Source: Desulfobacteraceae bacterium
GTDB lineage: Bacteria > Desulfobacterota > Desulfobacteria > Desulfobacterales > Desulfobacteraceae
DNA length: 18,123 nt
NCBI GenBank assembly: GCA_003354055.1
Contig: PIVQ01000072.1
Location: 1-18,123 of the forward strand
Direction: 5' to 3'
A program made the translations under genes and the position numbers. Positions 1 through 6,565 of the stretch are shown piece by piece. The first letter of the stretch is position 1; every line of letters begins with the position of its first letter. The notes under the pieces were generated by a model, which saw only the letters and a program-made list of their open reading frames with translations, was not told where the DNA came from and did no database searches.

Positions 1-71
1 CTTCTTTTTTACCAATTGGCTGCCAAGAGGGACCCGGATGCAGTATACCAAATCAAGCTATGTCTGTCTGA

Positions 72-94
72 CAGGTTTCTGGTTGCAAAACCTG
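72..94. repeat. 7-bp inverted repeat upstream of the receiver-TPR gene
   Basis: CAGGTTT (72-78) and AAACCTG (88-94) are exact reverse complements around a 9-base centre, about 50 bp before the receiver-TPR start codon. It could be an operator half-site pair or a leader hairpin. No convincing -35/-10 pair was seen near it, so the role is a guess. Confidence 0.3.
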
Positions 95-143
95 GCTCTC
101 CCAAAAAGAAACGTCCCTTACTGGACAAATTATAGGATATCCC

Positions 144-1154
144 ATGACTGACGCATCAATTTTGATTGTCACCGAGAACAAGGCGGAAGCAAACACTCTA
201 AAGGTTGTCCTGACCAAACTGGGGTATGACGCCCCGATGACAGCACACGGAGGCGGCAATGCCTGGGCCCAGCTTAAATCATCAAAAGTCGATTGTGTGA
301 TTGCCTCATATGATATGGAAGAGATGTCAGGACTTGCCCTGTTAAAAATTCTTCGGCGTGAAGACCAGGTGGGAGACACCCCGTTTTTCCTTGCCCACGA
401 TGCCTTTACAAAAATAAAAGTTATTAAGGCTGGAGAGGCCGGGGTCAATGGGTTATTTGTCATTCCCTATGACCCGAAGGGAATGCAAAACAAGCTGAGG
501 ATGGCCATAGAGCGGACCAAAGACCCGGTCATTGAAGAGACAGAACAAAGCATTGACGAGGGGTTGGAACTCATTGAGAAAAAAGAGTACTCCAAAGCCC
601 TGGAAGTGTTTGAGAAACTGGTGAACCAAAAGGAAAATCCGGAATATTACTTTAATATCGGATATATTAAAACCGCCCAAAACCTTCACTCAGAAGCCAT
701 AGAGGCATTTTCAAAAGCCACACAGCTTGACCGCCTCTTCGTCAAGGCCTATGAAGCCATGGCAAGGGCCTATAAGGCCATGGGAGACCTTGAAAGGGCA
801 GAGGAATATATGCAGACCGCTGCTGAAATTTACATGGACACGGACAAACTCGGCTCTGCCGAAGGCCTGCTCAACGAGCTTCTCGAAGCCGGATCCAACT
901 CTCTGAACGTATTCAACACTTTAGGGGTGCTCCACCGGAAAAAGGGCAACATGGAGCAGGCCCTGCGCCAATATAAAAAAGCCCTTAAGGTCCATCCGGA
1001 TGAGCCATATATTTATTACAATATAGGAAGACTCTACCTGGACGTCAAAGACACCACAAATGCCCAAACCTATTTCCAGGCCGCCCTGGACAAGGACCAT
1101 GAGTTCGACGAGGCCAAGCAGGTGCTTAAAGCCATTGATCTGGGCCTGATTTAG
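144..1154 (+). CDS. Degenerate response-regulator receiver domain fused to TPR repeats
   Basis: The protein has 336 residues. Residues 1-125 have the length and pattern of a CheY-like receiver fold. Residues 135-335 hold about six tetratricopeptide-type helical pairs (for example around YYFNIGYIKTA, AYEAMARAYKAMGD, VFNTLGVLHRKKGN and YYNIGRLYLD), which normally bind partner proteins. The receiver lacks its chemistry: the phospho-acceptor Asp position is Ser55 (VIASYDMEEMSG), the acidic pocket is reduced to Thr10-Glu11, the switch Thr/Ser position is Ala84-His85, and the conserved Lys is Ile107 (FVIPY). I infer a phosphorylation-independent scaffold or adaptor in the cytoplasm; the partner is unknown. 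There is no signal peptide or membrane segment. The gene stands alone and converges with the GAF gene downstream. The ATG start follows AGGAT at a suitable distance (TATAGGATATCCC-ATG). Confidence 0.85.
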   Translation: MTDASILIVTENKAEANTLKVVLTKLGYDAPMTAHGGGNAWAQLKSSKVDCVIASYDMEEMSGLALLKILRREDQVGDTPFFLAHDAFTKIKVIKAGEAGVNGLFVIPYDPKGMQNKLRMAIERTKDPVIEETEQSIDEGLELIEKKEYSKALEVFEKLVNQKENPEYYFNIGYIKTAQNLHSEAIEAFSKATQLDRLFVKAYEAMARAYKAMGDLERAEEYMQTAAEIYMDTDKLGSAEGLLNELLEAGSNSLNVFNTLGVLHRKKGNMEQALRQYKKALKVHPDEPYIYYNIGRLYLDVKDTTNAQTYFQAALDKDHEFDEAKQVLKAIDLGLI

Positions 1155-1216
1155 TTTTTCCCCTCTGTCGGGGTAACCATTCAACCCCAACTGGATGCCC
1201 GCCGGATGCCGGCAGA

Positions 1217-1768
1217 TTAAAGCCAAATGGAATGAAGATCCTCCAGGGTATCCTTGGTGCACTGTACCACGGTAGCCAACCTGAAATACCTAAGGGCCAT
1301 ACCAAGATAACGGGTCAGGAGATTCAGATACGCCAGATCCTGATCACTGACCTGCCAGGGCTCTTCATTATATACCCTCAGTGCCCCGATAATCTTCCCC
1401 TTTAAATTAACCGGCAGAGAGACAATGGATCTAATCCCTTCCTGTTCGGCCTTTTCAGGGTATTGGAGCAGGGTGCTTTTCCGGGTATCCTCAATGATCA
1501 CCGATTCCAAGTTCGGTGCCAATTTGATGCTCTGATCCGTTAAAATCGGTCCCTTATTTAGATAATCAAGACTCAGGCCTTCCGTGGCCAGAATTTCCAG
1601 GGCCTCACTTTTGGGATTGACCACAAAGATACTGGCCCCTTTCACACCCAGAGTAGATACCAGCAATTGGGTGAACTGAGTCCCCATAGTTGTGGGATTA
1701 TTAGCATCAAACACCGTATCAACAATCAATTTAAAATGCACTAAATCAAATTTATGATCCTGTGACAT
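1217..1768 (-). CDS. GAF-domain sensor protein
   Basis: The protein has 183 residues and is almost entirely one GAF domain (about residues 10-165). Visible features are the early helix (FKLIVDTVFDANNPTTMGTQ), the core strands GVKGASIFVVNP and IRSIVSLPVNLKGKIIGALRVY, and the closing helix LAYLNLLTRYLGMALR. GAF domains bind small ligands such as cyclic nucleotides or haem, or sense redox; the ligand here cannot be told. There is no output domain, so it would act through a partner. An upstream in-frame extension to 1924 exists, but the ATG at 1768 has an excellent Shine-Dalgarno (GGAGGAG) and the extension would overlap the neighbouring stress-protein gene, so 1768 is chosen. It lies 20 bp after the universal stress protein gene on the same strand, so the two are almost certainly one operon. 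Confidence 0.88.
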   Translation of the reverse strand: MSQDHKFDLVHFKLIVDTVFDANNPTTMGTQFTQLLVSTLGVKGASIFVVNPKSEALEILATEGLSLDYLNKGPILTDQSIKLAPNLESVIIEDTRKSTLLQYPEKAEQEGIRSIVSLPVNLKGKIIGALRVYNEEPWQVSDQDLAYLNLLTRYLGMALRYFRLATVVQCTKDTLEDLHSIWL

Positions 1769-1788
1769 GGTTCTCCTCCTTCCGGATT

Positions 1789-2253
1789 TTAATTCACGAT
1801 ATGGACACCAATGCCCCCTTCGATATACCGGACGACTCGTTTTGAAATACTTCTGGAAAAAAAATTCACAATATTGCCCGGATTCCGGCTCAGCACCACC
1901 ACATCGAACTTCCCGTCTTTCCAAACCTGAATAATATCCGTTGCGATATCCACGCGCACCGGTCTAAAAATGCAATGGACATGGTGACCTGCGATGCCGT
2001 GATTCATGAGCTGATGCCTGACCTCTTCCAGGGTATTTTTCCGGTCATCCTGCTGCAAAAGAAGGAAGGAGGCATTATGGATCACCTTTTTCATAATCGG
2101 GCTATCACCGGTATCCATTTGAGGAACAGGAGTATAGGCATGAAACAGGGTAATTTCCACCTCCTTGCGTTCCGAATACCTGTGTCCCACAAAATCAATA
2201 GACTTTTGATCGTTGGGCGTAAAATTGTAAGGAATTAAGATTTTAACTGACAT
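1789..2253 (-). CDS. Universal stress protein (UspA family)
   Basis: The protein has 154 residues, normal for a single-domain Usp. The N-terminal strand MSVKILIPYNFTPND, the helix after it, the LFHAYTPV strand, FDVVVLSRNPG and the C-terminal SRSISKRVVRY...VHIV are in Usp order. The nucleotide-binding motif (G-x2-G-x9-G-S/T) is degenerate: PGNIVNFFSRSIS keeps one glycine and the final Ser, so ATP binding is doubtful. The ATG follows AAGGAGGT, a near-perfect ribosome site. The GAF gene follows 20 bp downstream. Usp proteins respond to starvation or general stress; with a GAF partner this could be a small stress-signalling pair, which is inference. Confidence 0.88.
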   Translation of the reverse strand: MSVKILIPYNFTPNDQKSIDFVGHRYSERKEVEITLFHAYTPVPQMDTGDSPIMKKVIHNASFLLLQQDDRKNTLEEVRHQLMNHGIAGHHVHCIFRPVRVDIATDIIQVWKDGKFDVVVLSRNPGNIVNFFSRSISKRVVRYIEGGIGVHIVN

Positions 2254-2603
2254 CCTGACCTCCTTTCATAAAGGGTAATGGAAAAGTTGGTCGCGGGAAA
2301 AGCAAAATACAAAAAAGTCAAACTCAGAGGTGCGGGATTGAATACATCCAGAGCAGATTTAAAAACGAAACCATGAAATCAAGGTGGATTTTCCAAAGGT
2401 TATAACTGCTATACTTATACCAGATAACCGATTTTATGACAATTAAATTGACAACAAATCCGGCCATCTGTAGACTGAACCTAAGATCATCGCTGATATG
2501 AAACCACAATTGATGTGATTATTTTTCTCCCCCCTTTTTCTCATAGTTTTCTGCTGGTCCTACTTTTTTTCCATGGTTTAACTTTTATAAAAAAGGAGGC
2601 AAC
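2254..2603. other. Divergent intergenic region, no gene seen
   Basis: This 350-bp AT-rich stretch separates the divergent Usp and ABM-like genes. A 61-codon ORF on the minus strand (2324-2509) has no recognisable product and no good ribosome site, and I do not call it. The only clear signal is a candidate plus-strand promoter at 2448-2476. Confidence 0.6.
2448..2476 (+). promoter_or_regulatory. Candidate sigma-70 promoter for the ABM-like gene
   Basis: TTGACA (2448-2453) is followed after 17 bp by TAGACT (2471-2476, 4 of 6 to TATAAT). Transcription would start about 120 bp before the ATG at 2604. The -35 and spacing are ideal; the -10 is moderate. Confidence 0.45.
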
Positions 2604-2927
2604 ATGGCAGTTTCCATTATTATCAAACGCACTGTAAAAGACAGTGAGACCGCAGCCAAGCTGGCACCCTTTATCGTACAGCTCCGGTCCAAAGCATCGG
2701 CCCAAACCGGATTCCTGACCGGCCAGACCTTCAGTTGCCTGGACTGTGAAGGAGAATACATGGTCATCAGCACCTGGAACACTCTGGAAGACTGGAACCG
2801 CTGGATGAACAATGAAGAACGCCTGAGTATCCAGCGCCAGGTGGACGAACTTCTGGGAGAAAAAACCATATACCGGTATTATGAGCCTGTAGTGGGCGGA
2901 ATCTCTCCACGATTTCAGGAAGATTGA
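2604..2927 (+). CDS. Small ABM-domain-like (antibiotic biosynthesis monooxygenase fold) protein
   Basis: The protein has 107 residues, the usual length of an ABM/dimeric alpha-beta-barrel monomer. The pattern fits: a first strand (AVSIIIKRTVK), a helix (ETAAKLAPFIVQLRSKASAQ), TGFLTGQTFSCLDCEGEYMVISTWNT as the central strands, and the W-N-R-W-M helix (DWNRWMNNEERLSIQRQVDELL). The -TGF/L-G- and -W-x-x-x-W- pattern is typical of ABM proteins. Members include cofactor-free monooxygenases, haem-degrading enzymes and proteins of unknown role; no substrate can be assigned. The ATG follows AAAGGAGGC, a strong ribosome site. The gene is monocistronic, followed by a hairpin at 2946-2990. Confidence 0.75.
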   Translation: MAVSIIIKRTVKDSETAAKLAPFIVQLRSKASAQTGFLTGQTFSCLDCEGEYMVISTWNTLEDWNRWMNNEERLSIQRQVDELLGEKTIYRYYEPVVGGISPRFQED

Positions 2928-2945
2928 CCCTAACTCCGGGAACGG

Positions 2946-2990
2946 CAATGCCCGGGGCGATCTATGATAGCAACAATGCCCCGGGCAATG
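2946..2990 (+). terminator. GC-rich hairpin after the ABM-like gene (possible terminator)
   Basis: GCCCGGGGC (2950-2958) pairs perfectly with GCCCCGGGC (2978-2986). The stem extends by T2949-A2987 and, after one mismatch, by 2946-2947 with 2989-2990. The loop is 19 bases. There is no T-run on either strand, so it is not a classic intrinsic terminator. It may stabilise the mRNA 3' end or assist factor-dependent termination before the lyase promoter. Confidence 0.4.
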
Positions 2991-3031
2991 CATCTAATTA
3001 TCGGAGGTACCCCACAGACAAAATCTGCGGA

Positions 3032-3061
3032 TTGACAAAAATTCAGTTCTCCTGTTAGAGT
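3032..3061 (+). promoter_or_regulatory. Candidate sigma-70 promoter of the CoA-ester lyase gene
   Basis: A perfect TTGACA (3032-3037) precedes TAGAGT (3056-3061, 4 of 6 to TATAAT) with an 18-bp spacer. The predicted start is near 3068, giving a leader of about 43 bases before the ATG at 3111. It has the same shape as the candidate at 2448. Confidence 0.5.
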
Positions 3062-3110
3062 TGTGAAATTTAGCCCCGAATCAAACTCACAACCTTGAGG
3101 AGATACGACC

Positions 3111-4034
3111 ATGAAACCAGCCAGATCCATCCTCTCCGTACCCGGGCACAAAGCATCCATGCATGAAAAGGCAAGTAAATCAAAGGCAGACGTGGTCATG
3201 CTGGACCTTGAAGATTCCGTCCCTCCTGATAAAAAAGCCAATGCCAGACAGGTTGTCATAGAATCCCTGACCAGCCTGAACTGGCGGGGAAAAACCCTGG
3301 CCGTCCGGATCAACAGTCCGGATACCCCTTTTGGATTCAGAGACGCCGTTGAGGTGGCCGGGGCAGCAGGCGATCATTTTGATGTCATGGTACTGCCCAA
3401 GGTGAACTCTGCCGGTGACATTCACTTTCTGGACCGGCTTCTTTTCGGTGTTGAAATGGAAGCAGGCAGGGACCGGCCCATGGGAATCGAAGCTGCCATT
3501 GAAACTGCCCAGGGACTGGACCAAGTCTCTACCATTGCCGGTGCCAGCCAAAGGCTTTGCTCCCTCTCCTTTGGAGTGGCGGATTATACCGCATCCATAG
3601 GCGCAGGGCTGGCCTCAATATCCGGCCACGGAGAAAATGAGGAGGCAATATACCCTGGCCACCGCTGGCATTTCCCCTTAAGCCGGATGATCATGGCAGC
3701 CAAAGCCAACGGACTATTTGCCCTTGATGCCCCATACGGCAATTTCAAAGATACCAAAGGCCTGAAGCAATCCGCCACCATGGCTAAGGCACTGGGCTGC
3801 AGCGGCAAATGGGCCATCCATCCTGATCAAATTGAAATCATAAATCAGGTCTTCTCACCTGCACTTGAAGAGATTGCCCGAGCAGAAAAAATTCTGGGTG
3901 CTGTAAAAAAGACCGGACCAGACCGGGGCGCCATTGCACTTGAAGGAAAAATGGTGGACCAGGCCACCATCCGCCTGGCCAAAGACCTTTGGGAACAGGC
4001 AGTTCACCTGGGATTGACTGAAGGCCACCTCTAA
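3111..4034 (+). CDS. HpcH/HpaI-CitE family CoA-ester lyase (malyl-CoA/methylmalyl-CoA lyase-like)
   Basis: The protein has 307 residues. It has the TIM-barrel motifs of CitE/Mcl lyases: SVPGHK at the N-terminus (CoA site), VVMLDLEDSV (29-37), the phosphate/CoA-contacting Arg66 in VRIN, PKV (96-98), metal-ligand Glu131 in AIET, Asp158 in FGVADYTASIGA, and GKWAIHPDQ near 232-240 that closes the active site. These enzymes cleave or form (S)-malyl-CoA, beta-methylmalyl-CoA or citramalyl-CoA. The stretch from YPGHRWHFPLSRMIMAAKA resembles the Mcl branch more than citrate lyase beta, and no citrate lyase alpha/gamma genes are present. The natural substrate is unknown. GAGGAGA lies 9 bp before the ATG. 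It ends 2 bp from the convergent DsbC-like gene. Confidence 0.85.
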   Translation: MKPARSILSVPGHKASMHEKASKSKADVVMLDLEDSVPPDKKANARQVVIESLTSLNWRGKTLAVRINSPDTPFGFRDAVEVAGAAGDHFDVMVLPKVNSAGDIHFLDRLLFGVEMEAGRDRPMGIEAAIETAQGLDQVSTIAGASQRLCSLSFGVADYTASIGAGLASISGHGENEEAIYPGHRWHFPLSRMIMAAKANGLFALDAPYGNFKDTKGLKQSATMAKALGCSGKWAIHPDQIEIINQVFSPALEEIARAEKILGAVKKTGPDRGAIALEGKMVDQATIRLAKDLWEQAVHLGLTEGHL

Positions 4035-4036
4035 AG

Positions 4037-4882
4037 TTATTTAGCGCCGCATCCGTCGCCTGAACCGTTTTCATCTTCATCAGATGGAAGTCCAAGATGG
4101 GTTCTGACCTGGCAGATATCATTGCCTTCAACCACCCAGGATCCGTCCGAAGCCACGACCAGGGGTACAAAGGAGATGCCTCCGGACCGCAGCAAGTCTT
4201 CCGTCTTTCCGATGAGTTCATCAGCCTTTTCACAGGCGGTCACAGCACCTGATAACTCCATTTCTTTATATGCCTCATAGGAATAGTCGCCGCAAAGCGC
4301 CTGGAGAGCCATATCACGGCTTTTGGGCCCAAGCACCGGATAGATGATCATTTTGAGTGAAAGTTTTGCTTCAAATGCAACCTCTTCAAGCTTTGGCGAC
4401 AGCTCCTTGCAATGGGAACAATTGGGATCTGTAATCACATAGAGGAAATCCTTTGGCTGTCCGGGTTGAAATGACATGGACACCAGAGGGGCCAGTGCAT
4501 CAATATTTGTCTTAAAAAACACCTTGCGCTTTTCAACGGCCAAGGCCTCTTTTTCTTCTTCATTGTTCCGTTCTATTTCAGCCACATCGGAAAGGCTGTC
4601 CATGGTCTGTTTGGTGACGGGTATTCTCTGTTTAAACAATCTGCCTGCCACAAGAGAGTCCTTGCCTGCATATACCGATGCCAGATTGCCGTCAATGGCA
4701 AGCACCACCTCGCAGAAATCCCCCTGATCCTGTTTTAAAACGATTTTCGAACCCGGGGAAAGGGGAACCTGGGAAGAAATCCACTCCAACGTTACATGGC
4801 TGCAGACATCTCCGGCCAGAACCTGTGCTGTCATGAAAAAAATTAAAAATATCCCGGTGGTGAATGCAAAACGTATTCTCAT
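4037..4882 (-). CDS. Periplasmic DsbC/DsbG-like thiol:disulfide protein
   Basis: The preprotein has 281 residues. A signal peptide (RIRFAFTTGIFLIFFMTAQVLA) is probably cut after Ala23, before GD. Residues 24-120 resemble the DsbC N-terminal dimerisation domain (CEVVLAIDG...VYAGKDSLVAGRLF). The C-terminal thioredoxin fold carries C155-S-H-C158 in TDPNCSHCKEL, with the probable cis-Pro loop in ISFVPLVV. Extra cysteines flank both domains, and the tail is acidic with a late Cys (DGCGAK). The likely role is disulfide isomerisation or thiol transfer in the periplasm. A longer frame reaches 4945, but the ATG at 4882 has AAAGGAAA upstream and begins directly at the signal peptide. There is no DsbD-like partner in the window. 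Confidence 0.85.
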   Translation of the reverse strand: MRIRFAFTTGIFLIFFMTAQVLAGDVCSHVTLEWISSQVPLSPGSKIVLKQDQGDFCEVVLAIDGNLASVYAGKDSLVAGRLFKQRIPVTKQTMDSLSDVAEIERNNEEEKEALAVEKRKVFFKTNIDALAPLVSMSFQPGQPKDFLYVITDPNCSHCKELSPKLEEVAFEAKLSLKMIIYPVLGPKSRDMALQALCGDYSYEAYKEMELSGAVTACEKADELIGKTEDLLRSGGISFVPLVVASDGSWVVEGNDICQVRTHLGLPSDEDENGSGDGCGAK

Positions 4883-4946
4883 GGTGTTTTTCCTTTTATT
4901 AAGCTCAAAATCCGCCAAAAACAAGATGCCCTTGTGTCCTATCATA

Positions 4947-4956
4947 CCCCCGGGGG
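4947..4956. repeat. Perfect CCCCCGGGGG palindrome in the DsbC/cyclase intergenic region
   Basis: A 10-bp perfect GC palindrome sits in otherwise AT-rich DNA, 65 bp before the DsbC-like start. On the minus strand it is directly followed by TATGAT (5 of 6 to the -10 consensus), so it could lie in the promoter spacer. The matching -35 is poor. Confidence 0.3.
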
Positions 4957-5083
4957 CACAGACAAGAAATAAACCTTAAACAAATTTGGAATGTAAAATT
5001 TACCTGCCCCCCTTGATTTAAGGTATGGATTCAGAGTAAAAATAAATGCATTACTATTCAGGACCTTAAAGAGGAAGGGCTGC

Positions 5084-6001
5084 ATGGCAGAAGAGAGCAA
5101 CGAGAAACTATTTGAAATTTTACTGGATGCCGCCAAAAAGGTTTCCATGGGTGCCTATGACCAAACCGACAGCCTCATGGAACTGACAAATCATAACAAA
5201 TACCCGGCCATGGTATCTGAACTTGCTGAGGCCTTCGGCATGATGATCGTCCAAGTGGAATCCCGCGAGTTCAACCTGGAAGGGTTGTTAAGCCAGCTTA
5301 CGGCCAAAAACAAAAGACTTGAAGAGACCCTCCAGCGCGTTCAGCTTCTGGAAAGTGTCCGGGGTCACCTGAGCAAATTTGTACCTAAATCTGTTCAGGA
5401 TATTATTGAGGACAATCCTGAAAACCCTGACCTGAACAAACATGAAAAAGACATTTCCGTATTGTTTCTGGATATTGCCGGATACACCAAGATGAGCGAA
5501 ACCACGTCCAGAGACAAGATGAATCATCTCATTGAAACCTACTTTTCCGAATTTCTGAATATCATTGTTGAGAACAAGGGGGATATCAATGAAACCGCCG
5601 GAGACGGGTTGATGATTCTTTTCCAGGACGACGATCCCAAAACCCATGCCGTGAATGCCGTATCCGCAGCCGTGGCCATCCTGAAACGGACAGATCTTAT
5701 CAATGCCGCTCAAAAAGCCAGCGGCACACCTGTAATGGTCAATATGGGTATTAACTCGGGGATTGCAGATGTGGGCTCTACCCGTTTCAGCGGAATTGCC
5801 GGAGACCGGTGGACCTTTACGGCGTCCGGACCTGTGACCAATATTGCCGCCAGGGTATGCGGTATTGCAAGCCAGGGAAGTATCCTGGTGACCCAGCCCA
5901 CAGCAGATCTTCTGGATGACCGATTTCGGTTGGGGGATCCCCGGCCCCATGAGCTAAAAAATGTCAGCGCCCCGATTATTGTCCTGCAGATAAAGGCCTG
6001 A
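5084..6001 (+). CDS. Coiled-coil class III adenylate/guanylate cyclase
   Basis: The protein has 305 residues and is cytosolic, with no membrane segments. Residues 1-60 are helical and unassigned, 64-98 form a probable coiled coil (SQLTAKNKRLEETLQRVQLLE), and 122-305 are the cyclase catalytic domain. Metal aspartates are Asp130 (LFLDIAGYT) and Asp174 (ETAGDGLMILF); transition-state residues are Asn253 and Arg257 (VTNIAARV). The purine-selecting pair is Glu170 and Thr246, where adenylate cyclases have Lys and Asp/Thr and guanylate cyclases have Glu and Cys, so the substrate is uncertain. The catalytic set is otherwise complete and activity is likely. GAGGAAG precedes the ATG. The gene converges with the STAS gene 74 bp on. 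Confidence 0.88.
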   Translation: MAEESNEKLFEILLDAAKKVSMGAYDQTDSLMELTNHNKYPAMVSELAEAFGMMIVQVESREFNLEGLLSQLTAKNKRLEETLQRVQLLESVRGHLSKFVPKSVQDIIEDNPENPDLNKHEKDISVLFLDIAGYTKMSETTSRDKMNHLIETYFSEFLNIIVENKGDINETAGDGLMILFQDDDPKTHAVNAVSAAVAILKRTDLINAAQKASGTPVMVNMGINSGIADVGSTRFSGIAGDRWTFTASGPVTNIAARVCGIASQGSILVTQPTADLLDDRFRLGDPRPHELKNVSAPIIVLQIKA

Positions 6002-6036
6002 ACAAATCATTCGGTTAAACCGGGATCAGGTTTTTT

Positions 6037-6084
6037 CAGCGAGTCAATGGATCAGCGAGTCCTCAGATCAACGAATCAGGCTTT
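6037..6084. repeat. Three tandem imperfect 16-bp repeats between the cyclase and STAS genes
   Basis: CAGCGAGTCAATGGAT (6037-6052), CAGCGAGTCCTCAGAT (6053-6068) and CAACGAATCAGGCTTT (6069-6084) lie head to tail. The third copy is the most diverged and includes the STAS stop codon. A T6 run (6031-6036) just before them, after a short CGGT/ACCG stem, might terminate the cyclase transcript weakly. Confidence 0.4.
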
Positions 6085-6405
6085 GGGAAGATCTTCCAGA
6101 GAGTCGTAACAGGGCATGATGGACGGAAATCCGGAAATTTCTATCACTTCTTTGATATTGTCTTTAAGTCCTGCCAGGCTGAACGCCCCTTTTGCAACTT
6201 TAAGTTTTTTGGCTGACACCAGAAACACCCGGAGTCCTGCGCTGGAAACATATTCAAGCGTGCTTAAATCTACGGCTACGCTGGTCTGGCCCCCGTCTAT
6301 AAGCTCAGTTAAAAAACCTTCCAGTTCCGGTGCGGTTACCGCATCCAGTCGTCCGGTTAACCTGACCACACAATGCCCTGCCATCATTTCTTTGGCAATA
6401 TCCAT
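6076..6405 (-). CDS. STAS-domain protein (anti-sigma factor antagonist-like)
   Basis: The protein has 109 residues, a typical stand-alone STAS domain. Visible are the opening strand (MAGHCVVRLTGRLDAVTAPEL), VAVDLSTLEYVSSAGLRVFL with the phosphorylatable serine position (Ser54/Ser55 before AGL, where SpoIIAA has DSSGL), and FSLAGLKDNIKEVIEISGF. Such proteins are switched by a serine kinase/anti-sigma partner and a PP2C-type phosphatase, neither of which is in the window. A longer frame runs to 6474, but the ATG at 6405 with TGGAGAA upstream gives the family start. The gene follows the META lipoprotein on the same strand after 160 bp that contain an 11-bp tandem repeat. Confidence 0.88.
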   Translation of the reverse strand: MDIAKEMMAGHCVVRLTGRLDAVTAPELEGFLTELIDGGQTSVAVDLSTLEYVSSAGLRVFLVSAKKLKVAKGAFSLAGLKDNIKEVIEISGFPSIMPCYDSLEDLPKA

Positions 6406-6518
6406 ATTTTCTCCATAAAGTATCAAATCAAGGTGCCTGTGCCCTGCCCTGGCAGCCAGGACACAAAAGCACACCCTTTTCTATTCGATATCCTAAGACG
6501 TGTCAATTGGAAAAGCGA

Positions 6519-6560
6519 ATGCTTCAACGATGCTTCAACGATGCTTCAACGATACTTCAC
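6519..6560. repeat. 11-bp tandem repeat (3 exact copies plus a partial fourth)
   Basis: ATGCTTCAACG occurs exactly at 6519-6529, 6530-6540 and 6541-6551, followed by a diverged partial copy ATACTTCAC (6552-6560). It sits 5 bp after the lipoprotein stop codon and about 115 bp before the STAS start codon in their direction of reading. The unit length is close to one DNA turn. Confidence 0.85.
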
Positions 6561-6565
6561 AGGCC

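Noticed and set aside
75..92. Possible sigma-54 promoter around GGTTTCTGGTTGCA
   Set aside because: The GG-to-GC spacing is 9 rather than 10 bases and the rest of the consensus is poor.
1160..1173. CCCC-TCTGTC-GGGG hairpin after the receiver-TPR gene as a terminator
   Set aside because: The stem is only 4 bp and no T-run follows on either strand.
2324..2509. 61-codon minus-strand frame as a small gene
   Set aside because: No recognisable sequence features and no convincing ribosome site; it sits in AT-rich intergenic DNA.
5288..5950. 220-codon open frame on the minus strand inside the cyclase gene
   Set aside because: It lies wholly antisense to a gene with intact catalytic motifs and its translation resembles no protein family.
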